A stretch of DNA of 64,000 bases from Chrysomallon squamiferum (Eukaryota > Mollusca > Gastropoda > Neomphalida > Peltospiridae): NCBI GenBank assembly GCA_012295275.1, contig CM022672.1:25302930-25366929 (forward strand). The letters are read 5' to 3'. The translations under genes and the position numbers were made by a program. Positions 36,028-48,396 of the stretch are shown piece by piece (the first letter of the stretch is position 1; each line of letters opens with the position of its first letter). The notes beneath the pieces are model-generated. The model saw only the letters and a program-made list of their open reading frames with translations, did no database searches and was not told where the DNA came from.

Positions 36028-36490
36028 TACACATTTTTTAAATAAATAAATAAATAATTTAAAAAATAAAATATTAAAATTTAAAATAAAAACATACCTC
36101 CACGACAAAAAAAAAAAAGAAAAGAAAAAAAGGAAGAAATATATATATATATATATATATATAACAAGAACTAAGTTAAACAATAATATCGTATTTGATC
36201 AGTTTTAAGTAATGGATATGTACCTCGTGTCATGATGACCTGAAATAAAGTCAACACAAATCTTGTCATGGTTCAGATAATAAATACAGTATCGCCTAGA
36301 AGTGACGTAGACGTTTTAACATTAACTAGGCAAGAACAAACATGTCATACTTATATTTGTTATAGATAATAATATACACAGCGTTTATCTGAAAACATAT
36401 TATTTACATAACAGCCATATATACCATACTATATATGTGTGTGTGTGTATATTTTGTATGCACGAATGGATGTACTTGTATGCTCATCTC

Positions 36491-36584
<94 letters not shown>

Positions 36585-36594
36585 CATATATGTA

Positions 36595-36631
<37 letters not shown>

Positions 36632-38006
36632 GCTTCTATATATGTAAGCATAATTCATTTAACAAAATATTACATTACCGTATATCAGTTTATGAAACAT
36701 TAATATACTTATATACGTTTATGTACAGTACACACCGCATTCAAAGCTTCCTTGTATCTATATTAATATACATATTAGAAGTGGAAGTCCAGTTATACTT
36801 CAGTAATCCGTTTATATATGGCACGTATGTTAGAATTGGTCAAAACCGTGTATATATTATGTACAAACGAGTTTTCATAGAGAAAGTACTTATAGGATGT
36901 GAACAAAAACAAAGAAACAAATAAAAATAAGTAAATAAATACAAAAGAAGAAAGAAAAAACGAGAGAAAAAAAAAACCACGAAAAGAAAAGAAAATATTT
37001 TAATTTGCTACGTATACATAACACAAAATTCCGAGTATATATATACTGTCTCTATGTATATGTATCCATATGTGTGTATAGATATATACACACACAGAGA
37101 CACACACATACACACACACATGCACACACAGAGACAGTATAATTACTATACTGATACATACAGTATCTAATGAACAGAATACACAAGTAGACTTTATGCT
37201 ATCACAGACAAAGTGATCAAGAATTATACATATTTCCCCATCGACATATTCGCTGAACTTAAGAATCCGGGTATTTTCTCAAATCTGATAATCTACATTT
37301 AAAAAAAAACTAATGACAGAAAAACGTTTTGACAATGACCATTCAGATGTGGAAAGGATATTCTGGTCTGCTAAGAAAGTGACACAACATCCGGTAAAAC
37401 AGGAGAAGATAATGACCGGAGGCCGGCTCTTCTGTTCTTGAGGCTGAAAAAAACAACAAATTAATAATAATAAAGTGAAAATATTATATCAGAATTTATA
37501 TATATACATATGTTGTTTTTTCAGTGTGTTCTTACTTCATATAATTTATGTAAGTTTAGTTTTTCCTTGATGTAATGTGTATGTATGTATATATGTATGC
37601 ATGTACGAACGTATATATGTAAGTATGTTCGTATGTGTCAGCACAAAAATGTAGGTGACTATATATTTAGATGTATGTGGATGTGTATACATAGATATGC
37701 AAAAAAAATGTATTATTCTATACACAAATACACAGACTCACATGAACAGTTTTATGAGATTTCTATGGAAATTACATTACACTCCAAATCAGATTTAGAT
37801 GTTATAATAATGATGATGATGATGATGTTAATTATGATTACGACGATAATGGTGATGATGATAATAATATATATTATACATTTTGTAAAATTATAACCCT
37901 CTTCGTTTTTCATGTTTCATCCATAGTTAGTAAGTTAATATATTAACAGAATATATAAGCAAACATATTCTCTAACCGCTGAAACTCTTTATACAAATGG
38001 CCTTTG
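35210..38006. repeat. Segmental duplication R, copy 1
   Basis: Direct repeat with 49,288-52,530. Shared landmarks include CAATCTAACATTAGTTTAAA, AAGTGACGTAGACGTTTTAA and CATCCGGTAAAACAGGAGAA in the same order. Similarity ends at TATACAAA...GCCTTT (38,006 versus 52,530). Non-coding in both copies. Confidence 0.88.
36494..36580. repeat. (CT)n tract, copy-specific
   Basis: Present in R copy 1 and absent at the equivalent place in R copy 2 (51,060-51,110), so it expanded after the duplication or was lost in copy 2. Confidence 0.9.
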
Positions 38007-38042
38007 ATAAAGTAGTGTCGAGTCTAATGTTTATATTAAAAG

Positions 38043-38158
<116 letters not shown>

Positions 38159-38274
38159 ATACATACTTACTCAGATCACATATACACACCATAGAGTTTC
38201 CAGCCCAAACAAACAAAGTCATGCACATACATGATACACAAAAAGACATATGACATAGTTAATTATTACATTAC

Positions 38275-38363
38275 TTGGGTTTGGGCTGGAAACTCGTTTG
38301 CTGTTTTCTGTGGAAGGAGATCTGGTGAGCGACACCGCTATATCATATATATATGTGAGTCTG

Positions 38364-38461
<98 letters not shown>

Positions 38462-38735
38462 GCATCTCTCGATTTATTTATTTATTTATTCATTTATTCA
38501 TTCATTCATTCTTTAGCTTTTAGTGAAATGAATGGAGGTGTCAGTGAGGTTATGAGCTTCAATATGGCACAGGAGAAAGAAGCCGATGAATCTCTTTTCC
38601 AGAATGATTGGTTAGAATCCCAAAACTGCAGCAGCAACACGACGTCCTGTGAATATCATATAGCGGTGTCACTCAGCAGATCTCCTTCCAGAGAAAACAG
38701 CAAACGAGTTTGCAGCCCAAACCCAAACGAGTTTC
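38275..38735. repeat. Inverted segment with foldback arms at gene C tail exon
   Basis: The plus strand at 38,276-38,345 is the reverse complement, with few differences, of 38,655-38,725. Between the arms lie a (GA)n tract (38,367-38,458) and the 5' part of a tail exon, both in plus orientation. Flanking the arms are two direct copies of the normal intron sequence (around 38,205-38,275 and 38,742-38,815, each with TCATGCACATACATGATACA). The layout fits two tandem tail-exon units in which one segment was inverted. Confidence 0.85.
38517..38730 (+). pseudogene. Inverted tail exon of the TIR cluster
   Basis: The same acceptor type (CTTTAG|CTTTTAGTGAA) and the module FSEMNGGVSEVMSFNMAQEK, EADESLFQNDWLESQNC and on to VCSPNP, but on the strand opposite to all TIR genes. 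The donor is lost: the exon end runs into CCAAACGAGTTTCC instead of CCAG|GTACTG. It cannot be spliced to the gene C TIR exon in the present orientation. A 3' remnant of a tail exon in the normal orientation remains at 38,276-38,345. Confidence 0.75.
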
Positions 38736-38948
38736 CAGCGCAAACAAACAAATTCATGCACATACATGATACACGAAAAGACATATGACAGACATAGTTA
38801 ATTATTACAGTACTTGGGTATTTTCGAGTTAATAATAGAGACAGAGCTAGGAATGGACTGATAGAGATGCGAAGTGTATATATATATGTGTGTGTGAATA
38901 AAATAAAAAAGATTATAGAAAATTGTTGCAGTCCATATAAGTGTTTAC

Positions 38949-39474
38949 CTCCCTCTGCCTGTGCAGTAAACCCCAGAAGGTTGTTAGCCTGGCGTCCCCT
39001 CGTGTACTTTTCTATTCCTGACTTCAAGGCACGATCCAGCCTACCAGTCCAGTCTTCTCTCCTTTCTCTCCAGTGATTTATAGGTAGAAAAAGGACTCTT
39101 CTCAAGTTCAGCTCCCTGGGTATTTCTTCCTGTGTTAATCCAAAGGCGATAGGAATAAGACGATAAGCCTGCTGCTCTTCCAACAACAACTTGAAGACTG
39201 AATTCTGACAGTAATGTTCCCAAGAACTTCGTAAAAACTCCTGGGTCAGAACGATCAGGACAAAAAAGGAACTATCAAAAGTTTCGAAATGTTCGTCAAA
39301 GAAAGACTGACCTGGACAGGCATCGCGAGATACAACATAGTTAAAACGATAGCCAAGCTGTTCTAAAGTGTCTGATATAAATAAAGCTTTGTCTTCATCT
39401 TCTTCAACTGATTCCTTATGGATAATGTAACAACAGTATTTAAATTTACGACGTAATTTATCAGCCATTACCAT
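38949..39474 (-). CDS. TIR gene C, TIR-domain exon with start codon
   Basis: The exon spans 38,949-39,489 (acceptor TTCTTCAG, donor G|GTAAAC) and translation starts at 39,474 (MVMADKLRRKFKYCCYIIHK), 175 codons plus a split Gly. The TIR domain is nearly identical to gene A (box 2 reads GYRFNYVVSRDACPG; W-E-H-Y-C again). The exon's 3' end differs: after GIEKY it reads TRGRQANNLLGFTAQAEG, unlike A and B but closer to gene D. The longer open frame running to 38,656 is read-through into intron and antisense sequence and is not the protein. No in-orientation complete tail exon follows before gene B, so the normal C terminus is uncertain. Confidence 0.82.
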
Positions 39475-39489
39475 TTTTTCCTCAAAATT

Positions 39490-40110
39490 CTGAAGAAAAA
39501 AAAAGAAACAATAAAAAAAATTAAAAAAAAAAAAAAATTGAAAAATTAAATTAAGTATCTAATCCACACACACACACATTCATATATATGAATGTGTGTT
39601 TGTGTTTTATACACACATATACATAAACACACATACATTCATATATGTTCGTGAAGGAAAATGCATCAACAGTAAATTAAGTACGTTATTAAACTGGCGC
39701 AGACATAACAATACATTTAGAACTGTGTTTAAAACCAACGCTGTCAGAATTTTGACCTAGCCAGTCATGGATCGACTGAACATAGAAATATATCGCAGAA
39801 TGACGTGAGTAGGTAATGAAGCTAAGATTTGCATTTTAGAATCTGTAATTTTCACGAGTAATTTCATGACGGCCCTGGGTTATTATTAAATACCCGGAAG
39901 GCCTTAACTTTTTTCATTGTAACTGTTTTCCCGCGCAAAATGAATCGCCATTAAATACCAAAATATAGATTGAACAATATCATTATTCCTTCATGTAGTT
40001 CGAAATTCAGAATTCGAATGAACTTTCTTTGTATTCTATCTGTAATTATTTCATTCATTACAATATTTAGCCATTAATACAGTGTAAAGGCAGAGAGAAA
40101 ACAAACTTAC
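39490..40110 (-). other. TIR gene C intron 1
   Basis: Nearly identical to intron 1 of gene A, with the E2F-type site at 39,926-39,939 and the ETS-type site around 39,892-39,901. No exon seen. Confidence 0.55.
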
Positions 40111-40200
40111 TGTCAAGGTAAAAATGCTCGATAGGAAATTACGTATTGGCTAACTTCTATATTTAACTGCGATTATTTAGGACAGGCTTCTGACTTATGT
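40111..40200 (-). other. TIR gene C first, non-coding exon (5' end uncertain)
   Basis: The donor ACA|GTAAGTTTG lies at 40,105-40,110. Compared with copy A, seven bases just before the donor are missing, which removes the ATG present in A. The right boundary is nominal. Confidence 0.4.
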
Positions 40201-40729
40201 TGTTTGATGCATATCATGTGATCGTTGAGTGATCATAACTGTTTAATTTTTTAATTAAATATTTCACATTACAATAAAATGTATTATAAAATTAAAATTA
40301 TATGGTGCAATAATATCATAATTTTAAAACTTTAGCACTTCCTGGATCGTTAATTGCAGGTTCGGCTCTAATAGACTGTATTTTTTGAACGGTTTGTTTG
40401 CGAGGGGATAGCTTTAAAAATTAGGTTTCAAATATATATTATTTTATGTATATTTAGATGTGTGAGTGTGTTTCTTTAAATATGTGTACGTTTGAGTGGT
40501 GTTTACATTTGTGTTGGTCTGTCAGATTACGAGTAAAACTGATGTGTAAAACAGATTTTAATAATATATATTTATTTTTAAAACATATTTATTGTCGAGA
40601 TTCTGGATGTTCAACATGACCACTGTTATTATGTTATAACTGAAAATCAGGTACAAAACTTTATTTCTAGAAATTCAGAATCGTTTTACGATTTGTATCC
40701 TTAACCTGTATATATGTGTGTGTGTCTGT

Positions 40730-40763
<34 letters not shown>

Positions 40764-42422
40764 CTGTGTGTGTGTGTGTGTGAATTTATTTGAATAGTTT
40801 CGTGTGACACATGATTCTAGAAGTTCTAGTATGAGTTTGCACATTTTCTTTTCATGTGTGCCTTTCCCCATAAGCATTATCTTTATTTTACTAATTTAAA
40901 AATCTATTGGGTGTCAAAATCATCATAATCATCGTCAAGATAATTATCATCATCACTGTGGTTTTCGTCATCATCATCATCGTCCTCGTAGACGTCATCA
41001 ATATCATCATCGTCATAATCATCATCATCATAATCACCACCATCATCTTCATCATCATCATCATCACCATCATTATCATGATAATGTTCCATTGTTTGGC
41101 GAAAGCGTCTAAGATATCTCTGTGTTTCCATTCCTCACTGATTGTTTAATCTTTATTGTAAGTAAATTCTTTATCAGTGATAGATTTATTTTTTACTGAC
41201 AATGATAGAAATATGAACTGAAAACTGCATTAAATTGACAATAACACCACAGAAGAGGAGTTATATTTTATTTACTGTTAAACTGCACTTCAAAACAGAA
41301 ATTAAACTGACATGTTGATTTTTCTACATACATAACGATCATCCTTTGTAAATAAATAATGAATGAACAAATGATTAATAAAAATAAATAAATGAATAAA
41401 TAAATAATAATGAAAATTAAATAAAAATAAACAAATAGAATAAAAAGATTAATTATTAAAACTATTTCTTATATTTCTTCTTCTACTACTTTGCTAAAAT
41501 CACTATTCTACCAGTGTAATAATCATAGTAATAACGATAATAACAATACTATAATAATAACAAAAACAACAATGACAACAATAATAATATTAAAAGCAAT
41601 AATGATAATAATAGTATTAGTAATAATAGTAGCGGTATAAGAGGTATTATTGTTAGCAGTAGCAGTAGTAGTGGTGGTGGTGGTGGTAGTAGTAGTAGTA
41701 ACTAAGTAAGCAAATAATTATAAAATACTCCAGTTCCGTCGTTATCGACTCATTATTCTTATCGTTTAAAACTTAAATATTAAATAATCTAGATTTCTGT
41801 CAAGATAATAATATTTTACATTTAATTCCCATTCGTTTCAAACTATTAAATATTTCGAGTAATAGTTGAAATAACAATCGAAGATTTAAATCAAAATCTG
41901 TCATGGAATTTTGACCAAGAAAATGATTTATAAATAAATGGGTAAGAAAAAAAAAAAAAAAAAAAAAAAAAAATTAAACAACACGTAAATGCATCAAAAA
42001 CAATATGACAAAAATGGAATAAGAAAATACTATAACTACTGTTACTATTACTAAATAAATAAATATATATATAATTGGTAAGCTTGGATGTTTCAAAAGA
42101 AATAAAAAGTAAAGTAAATAAAGTTTAGCATAAAAACCTTAGTTCTGCAATAATGTTTTGCATGACAATGCATGTTTCAAAATGAATAAATAAATAAATA
42201 AATAAATGACTTTGCACTAAAAATGTTTGCAACTGTCGCTTTTTTTTTTTTTTTGTTTTTTCTTCTTTTTTTTTTTCGTCCTGGAGAATACATTCTTGCT
42301 GGTTATTTTTTATGTCTTATTTGAAAAAGAAAAACAATAGCAAATGCTCCGTTACAGTTACTTCCTATGACAAAAATGTTCCGTTAACCAAATAAATAAA
42401 TAATTAAATCTAAAAAAAAGCT
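40201..42422. other. Spacer upstream of gene C: (GT)n, (TCA)n, AT-rich
   Basis: Duplicate of 26,401-28,608. It contains (GT)n at 40,716-40,782, the (TCA)n tract at 40,917-41,084 and poly-A at 41,947-41,973. No gene seen. Confidence 0.65.
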
Positions 42423-42619
42423 TCACTGAAGCTCGAAACCTGAATAAAAGGCAGACGACATTCCGTCCAAGCCAGAAGACAGAAGAATGGTGAAACTGTC
42501 GCTTGTACAGTTTTGGGATTCTAACCACTCGTCCTGGAGAATAGATTCTTCAACTTCTTTTTTCTGACCCATACTGCAGGGAAAAACGTAATAGTCACCT
42601 CCGTTCATTTCGCTAAAAG
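42423..42619 (-). CDS. Terminal tail exon F (gene D type)
   Basis: Same length (197 nt), phase and nearly the same sequence as exon E at 28.6 kb, ending ...MSSAF...FELQ then stop at 42,423-42,425. It lies directly downstream (minus strand) of the gene D TIR exon, so TIR D + F was probably the ancestral two-coding-exon gene of this type. The reading frame of the exon is intact although gene D itself is broken. Confidence 0.62.
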
Positions 42620-42906
42620 CTAATGAAAAAATGAAAGAATAAATAAATAAATAAATAATTAAATAAATAAATAAATCGATAGCAGCTTTATAAGGCTGTA
42701 AATGAATAAAGAAAGAAATAATTATAATATGATGGCAATGGTAATTACAATTTAAACATACAAAACCAAAACATACAGAAATACATCTCTCTCATCGTCT
42801 CTCTCAGTAATTGTCAGCACATAACAAAATGTGACTAAATTTTATCATAAAAATACAGGGGGATAACTCTTCGACCTGTATTTCTTAAGGTATCTAGTTC
42901 ATTTAA

Positions 42907-43010
<104 letters not shown>

Positions 43011-43504
43011 TAGTCTCTTTGACTCTTTCTCTCTCTGACTCTTTCTGCCTCTCTTTCTCTGTCTCTCTTTATATATCTCTACTGTCTTTATCTCTCTGTC
43101 TCTGTGTTTGTCTCTCTTTATCTTTGTTGGCCTCTTTTTCTCTCTTGGGCCAGTTCTCTGCAACATAACTACGATATTACTGTCTATAATGTTATACTAT
43201 AGTTGTCTATCGTGTTGTGGAAATAGGCGGAGAAAATAAAGATGTAATCGAAATCGAACTTGTGTAGTTTTTGAGTGAGGGCGCTTTACGCATCTGGCCA
43301 CATTAGTATACACTGTAGGCTAATATTAATATCATAAACTATTAATATAAACTAATGATATTAATAACTCTAATTCGTGACAAGTAGTGGTAACAATTAA
43401 AATATTGTTAATATAGTCAAGCTGTTTTTAATATCATGTACAAATAGTTATAATTATTTATTTGTTCTTTCATATTAGATTTCAATCGTTACACTTACTA
43501 AAAA

Positions 43505-43510
<6 letters not shown>

Positions 43511-43600
<90 letters not shown>
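43511..43600. repeat. (GA)n tract
   Basis: About 90 bp, with one AAAG interruption near its right end; opposite orientation to the (CT)n tract 500 bp to its left. Confidence 0.95.
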
Positions 43601-44103
43601 TAAATATATAACGCAAGGTTATATTGATATATAAACTATTATTAATATGAACTATAAACCATTTTTAATACCATCTGTTAACTTTTATGTATTGTTAATT
43701 CAACTAAAACTATTAATTAGTAACAAAAACAAAAAACAAAAACAAAAAACAACAACAACATTAACAATAATAATAATAATAATAATAATAATACATTTCG
43801 GTACAATTTTTATTGATTTCTATTACTGATTATTCAGTTTCTTTAGAAAGCATTATTAACATATATATCTTTAGAAAACTGAATATTATGTTACTGTTGT
43901 AAGCATCTAGGAGGTGTTCCAAAGAAGGACAAATATGTTATTGTTTGTATGTATATATGTTACTGTTTTTGATGTTTTTAAGACTATTTTCGGGATAATA
44001 ATAGAGACAGAGTGAGAAATGGATTGACAATGATGTGAAAAAACATATATACATGCAATGTAAAAAAATATAAAAATTTGTTGTAGTCAGTATACGTATT
44101 TAC

Positions 44104-44703
44104 CTCTGTCTTTCTGTGCAAAGTTTCTGACAGTCAAACTCGGAGAGTCATTAGCCTGGAGTCCCCTCGTGTATTTGTCTTTTCCTGACTTCAAGGCACG
44201 ATCCAGCTTACCAGTCCAGACTTCTTTCATCTTTCTCCAGTCACTTGTAGGCAGAAAAATTACTCTCTTCACGTTCAGCTCTCTGGGTATTTCATCTTGT
44301 CTTAATCCAAAGGCGATAGGAATAAGACGACAACCCTGCTGCTATTGCAACAGCTCCAAGAAGGCTGAATTCTGACAGATTCTAAAACCCTATCTTAGCT
44401 TCATTAGCTACATACGTCATTCTGTGATATGTTCTTGGGAACTTTGTAAAAAATCCCGGGTCAAAACGGTCGGGACAATCACGGAACTATCTAAAGCTTC
44501 GAAATGTTCGTCAAAGTAAGAGTGACCTGCACAGGCATCACGAGATACAACGTAGTTAGGACTAAAGCCAAGCTGTTCTAAAGTGTTTGATATAAATAAA
44601 GCTTTCTCTTTGTCTACTTGAACTGGTTCATTATGGATGATGTAACAGTAGTATTTAAATTCACGAGGTAACAGACTAGACATTACGATTTTCTCCCAGA
44701 ATT
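44104..44703 (-). pseudogene. TIR gene D, TIR-domain exon disrupted by inverted insertion
   Basis: The acceptor (ACTCAG) and donor (G|GTAAAT) are preserved, and translation would start at 44,683 (MSSLLPREFKYYCYIIHNEP). Box 2 is GFSPNYVVSRDACAG. After the L-Q-S-S-Q-E-H codons the frame runs into an insertion at about 44,375-44,431 and stops. The second half reappears in another frame from 44,272 down to the donor (KRVIFLPTSDWRKMKEVWTG and on to KDRG). The conserved W of the W-x-x-x-C motif is already Gln. The inserted 57 bp are an inverted copy of 45,075-45,131 in the gene's own intron 1. This exon cannot encode a whole TIR domain. Confidence 0.85.
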
Positions 44704-45777
44704 CTGAGTAAAAAAAAAAAAAAAAATAAATAATAATAATAATAATAATAAATAAATAAATAAATAAAATAAAAATTTAGAAGAAGAAAGAAAGAAAAGC
44801 GAAAAGTTAATTAAAATAATTCATCTGCGTTTGTGTATGTATTTTCCAGACATATATACAAACTATATTCATAAAAACATACGTACTTACGCGAGCACAC
44901 ACACTTACAATCACACACATACATCCATACAAACATGTGAAGAATAATGTATCAACAGTAAATAAAATACGTTATTAAACTGGCGCAGCCATAACAATAC
45001 ATTTAGAACTGTGTTTAAAACAACGCTGTGAACATTGTGACCTAGCCAGTCATGGATCGACTGAACATTTGAAACATATCACAGAATGACGTGTGTAGGT
45101 AATGAAGTTAAGATAGGGTTTTAGAATCTGTAAGCTGTGGAAAATTCTACCAAGTACAAACAGAAGATAATGTTCCATAAAAAACTGAACCGAAATACAG
45201 CCTGCTTTATCTGTCTATTAATTAATTTATTTTATCTTATTCATTTATATACCTATTTCATTTATTTTATTTTATTTATTTTATTTTATTTTATTTTATT
45301 TTATTTTATTTTATTTTATTTTATTTACTGTCTAGGAGAACATGTTATAAATGACGTTATTTCTTTTCATAGTTGTAATTTCGAGACTGCCCTAGATTCA
45401 CTAAGTATAATTATAAATACTTTTTCTCTATCTCTCTCCTTTTCTCAGTACTAGAAATAATGGATGCATGAATGAAAAGAGGACAGTTCATTTCTTACCG
45501 CACTAAACAGATTAAACCGATGTGAACTGAAATCAGGAATCCCGTTGACAAATGCACAAAGTATCAGTCAAACTGCTATTCTGTCGCAAAATGAACCGCC
45601 ATGAAATATCCAAATGTAGATTGAACAATATTATTATTCCTTAATGTAGTTCGAAATTCAGACTCAGAATGAACTTTCTTTGTTTTCTATCTGTAATGAT
45701 TTCATTCATTTCATCAAAATGGAATTAAAATATTTAGCCGTTAATACAATGTAAAGGCAGAGAAAATTCAAACTTAC
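44704..45777 (-). other. TIR gene D intron 1
   Basis: Longer than in the other copies because of a (TTTTA)n pentanucleotide run (45,255-45,327) and neighbouring sequence. It contains the source of the inverted insertion (45,075-45,131). The E2F- and ETS-type motifs kept in copies A-C are not intact here. Confidence 0.6.
45255..45327. repeat. (TTTTA)n pentanucleotide microsatellite
   Basis: About 12-14 units of TTTTA with few interruptions, in intron 1 of gene D only. Confidence 0.9.
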
Positions 45778-45860
45778 TGTATCGTTAAAATATTAGCTAA
45801 GTTCTATATTTAACTACGTATCTAGAACAGCCAAAGAATAGACGTCATTTACCTGAATCA
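45778..45860 (-). other. TIR gene D first, non-coding exon (5' end uncertain)
   Basis: The donor ACA|GTAAGTTTG (45,772-45,777) is conserved even though the gene is dead. The right boundary is nominal. Confidence 0.35.
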
Positions 45861-45988
45861 TACCGTTTTTGATCTTAGTCTGCTGTGACATAATCTTTTC
45901 TTCTTCAACCTATTTTTATTTATTTGTTTATTTTAAAGCACTTTTTATCTCTTTTGTTTGTTTGTTTGTTTGGTCTTTCTTCTTCTTC

Positions 45989-46019
<31 letters not shown>

Positions 46020-46217
46020 AAAGATAAAAGAAATAAGAAAGATATGAAATTCCTCTATGTAATAACTAATATAATCTATATAACACTTTATATAGTCATA
46101 TTAACAGTCATTTTAACATACTTTAGGTAAGGGCATGGCCGTAACTGCATTGAGGCAAATGCCTCACACGCAAATTGACGATTTTTATTATTTATATTTA
46201 TTATTTTTTTTTATTTT

Positions 46218-46306
<89 letters not shown>

Positions 46307-47065
46307 GTACATCAGTGCTACTTAAAGCACTTACCTGCCTTCATTCACAAATAAAAAGCACGTGTGGCTGCAGTGTTATCCTGAATTTCAAAGTGACTGC
46401 AGACTCATCAGCTCCATAATGTTAGGAATGAGGGATAGCTCGGATACACACGTAGGCAGGGGAGATTTCAGAGGAGTTGGGAACTCTCCTATAATCGTCC
46501 CCTGGCATACGTTGAGTGAACATAACTATTATGAATTAAATTTTTTACATTACAATTAAATGTGCTATAAAATCAAAATTATATGGTGGTATGATATTGT
46601 TTAAAACTTTAGGCCTAAAGTGGCACCCGTTCGAACTTACTAGACTGTTAATTCTAGGTTGAATTGTATTAAACTAGTTGATTTACTCAAACACGGAAAA
46701 GACATATAATAATATCATAAGTTGAGAGCTGTTTTCACTTTTTTTCCTCTTCTGTGACTGTTATCTTCACATATACTCTATGAGAAGGTGCATATGCAAA
46801 ATATATTTTGCTGCTTATCAAAACACAGCAGTCAATACATAACACATATTGGACAAAACCACTGCCTGACAGAATTATTCATTATTTTGTTCTTTAAGAG
46901 AAAAGTTATTTTAATCTTCAGTGTTCTTTATGTAAGCAAAAGAAAACGACCATATTTTAATATCCAACTAGGTATTCAAATTTTCATATGTGCGCGTGTG
47001 TGGTTGTTTATATATGTGTACCTTTGCGTATTGTGTTTATTTGTGTGTTGGTCTGTCCGATTACA
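45861..47065. other. Upstream flank of gene D
   Basis: No gene seen. It contains poly-T/poly-A at 45,987-46,021 and (GA)n at 46,220-46,300. Part of it (46,690-46,830) matches the upstream flank of gene B near 34,740-34,890, showing that the B and D units share ancestry. Confidence 0.6.
46220..46300. repeat. (GA)n tract
   Basis: About 80 bp of pure (GA)n; not close to a recognised exon. Confidence 0.95.
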
Positions 47066-47224
47066 TGTGTGTAACTAGTCACTTGGCGTAAAGCCCAAGA
47101 CCGTCAGACATTAGGCCTAATGACTAAAATTTTCAGGAATTAAGGCCAATAGACTAAATTTTGGTTCGTGTTGTTGGACATTCTCTTTTGCTTACATCTG
47201 TTCATTGAAGGGATTAGTGGTTCA

Positions 47225-47640
47225 GTTCAATTCTTTATTATCGTAAACTTTACAGCTTATTGATATACAATGTCAATAATAAAAAAATGCAAGAAGTACA
47301 AATAGAGACAATATGATAAAAAAGAAATTTAATATAGCACATAAATTATATCTAACTAAACAATAATTTTCTACACTGAAATGCTTTAAACAAATATGTT
47401 CGCTAATTGCAGTGACTTGAATTTTCAATCTTATCTTCAATCTCACCATTGTTACATAAAATACATATTCCTATATCTCCCAGTCTCAACTGTGAACATA
47501 GCCTCTCTTTTGTTAAGTATCTTTTATAAATTATTGGTATAGATTTGACTAAATAAACCTGAAATGTTACACCGTCTGTAATGTATTTATGTAAATTGTC
47601 ACATTTCACAGATGTATTTAGCTGAACTGAAAGATTCCGC
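47225..47640 (-). mobile_element. Non-LTR retrotransposon 3' fragment (probable)
   Basis: A minus-strand frame (47,403-47,609) ends with LGDIGICILCNNGEIEDKIE followed by an H-C pair. This resembles the C-x-x-C...E-D-E...C zinc-finger region near the C terminus of many LINE polymerases. The sequence after the stop is AT-rich, as in a 3' UTR. It appears nested inside the integrase-type element. The fragment is short and the assignment rests on one motif. Confidence 0.42.
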
Positions 47641-47699
47641 CTTGCTTGGTCATATATTATTTACTTAATTATGCACAAATAAAGGAAGAGTACTTCTTG

Positions 47700-48396
47700 A
47701 TTATGTACCAGCTAAAGAAGATCTCTGTTGACCCCAGGAAGAAAACCCACCATGAGTACTTACCACCTCATGTACAAGTTTGAAAACCTTCAATGTGAAG
47801 ACGTGCAGAAACTGACCAAAAAGCACCAAACAGATGAAGACACACCTCTGTACTTCGTTTCCACTGAAGACATCTTTGACGTCATCAAGCGGACACACAT
47901 CTCAACAGGCCAAGGTGGACGTGATCGGATGCTGAAAGAACTATTCAAAATGTATGTGAATGTGGCACATGAAGCTATCGAACTGTTCACGTCGCTATGC
48001 ATGGACTGTCAACAGAAACGCAAGAGGCCAACAACCAAAGGAGTGGTGGTCGAACCTATTCTGACCAAGGAGTTTTCGTTACGTAGCCAAGTGGATCTTG
48101 CAGACATGCAGTCCTTACCCAGTGGAAAGTACACGTGGAGCATGGTTGTAAGGACTATTTGACCAAGTCCTGTATTCTCAGTATAGCACTGCTATTGTTG
48201 GATGACATGAACAAAGAATGTGCAATGTCTGTTAGAGCAGCAGTGTCAAAGGAATCATCTGCAGGGGGAGAAAGGTTTGTAAAATGCAGCTGTGGAGGAC
48301 AAAGAGGTGTCAAACAAAACGTTGTAAATGTTTCAAGAACAATATTTTGTGCAACTCAACATGACACTCAAGTTTGAATTGCTGTTATAAATAGAA
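47700..48396 (+). pseudogene. Integrase pseudogene, KRBA2/SCAND3-like
   Basis: The open part (from 47,728) reads YFVSTEDIFDVIKRTHISTG, then GGRDRMLKELFKMYVN, CMDCQQKRKRP, KGVVVEPIL and SQVDLADMQSLPSGKYTW. This is the zinc-binding module plus the first catalytic Asp strand (V-D-L-x-D-M-Q) of the integrase found in KRBA2- and SCAND3-like proteins. The second zinc-ligand His after T-G is Gln. The frame then shifts at about 48,150. Most of the catalytic core is deleted, and a cysteine-rich C-terminal tail (F-V-K-C-S-C) survives with a further frameshift and a stop near 48,350. It is inactive. Confidence 0.72.

Noticed and set aside
38656-39474. A 272-codon open frame spanning TIR gene C and its left flank
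   Set aside because: Only the part from 39,474 to the donor at 38,949 is the TIR exon. The rest reads through the splice donor into intron and into the antisense of the inverted tail exon.
46135-46559. Frames flanking the (GA)n tract at 46.2 kb
   Set aside because: They depend on reading through the dinucleotide tract. The sequence at 46,340-46,500 may be an old repeat, but no family could be named.
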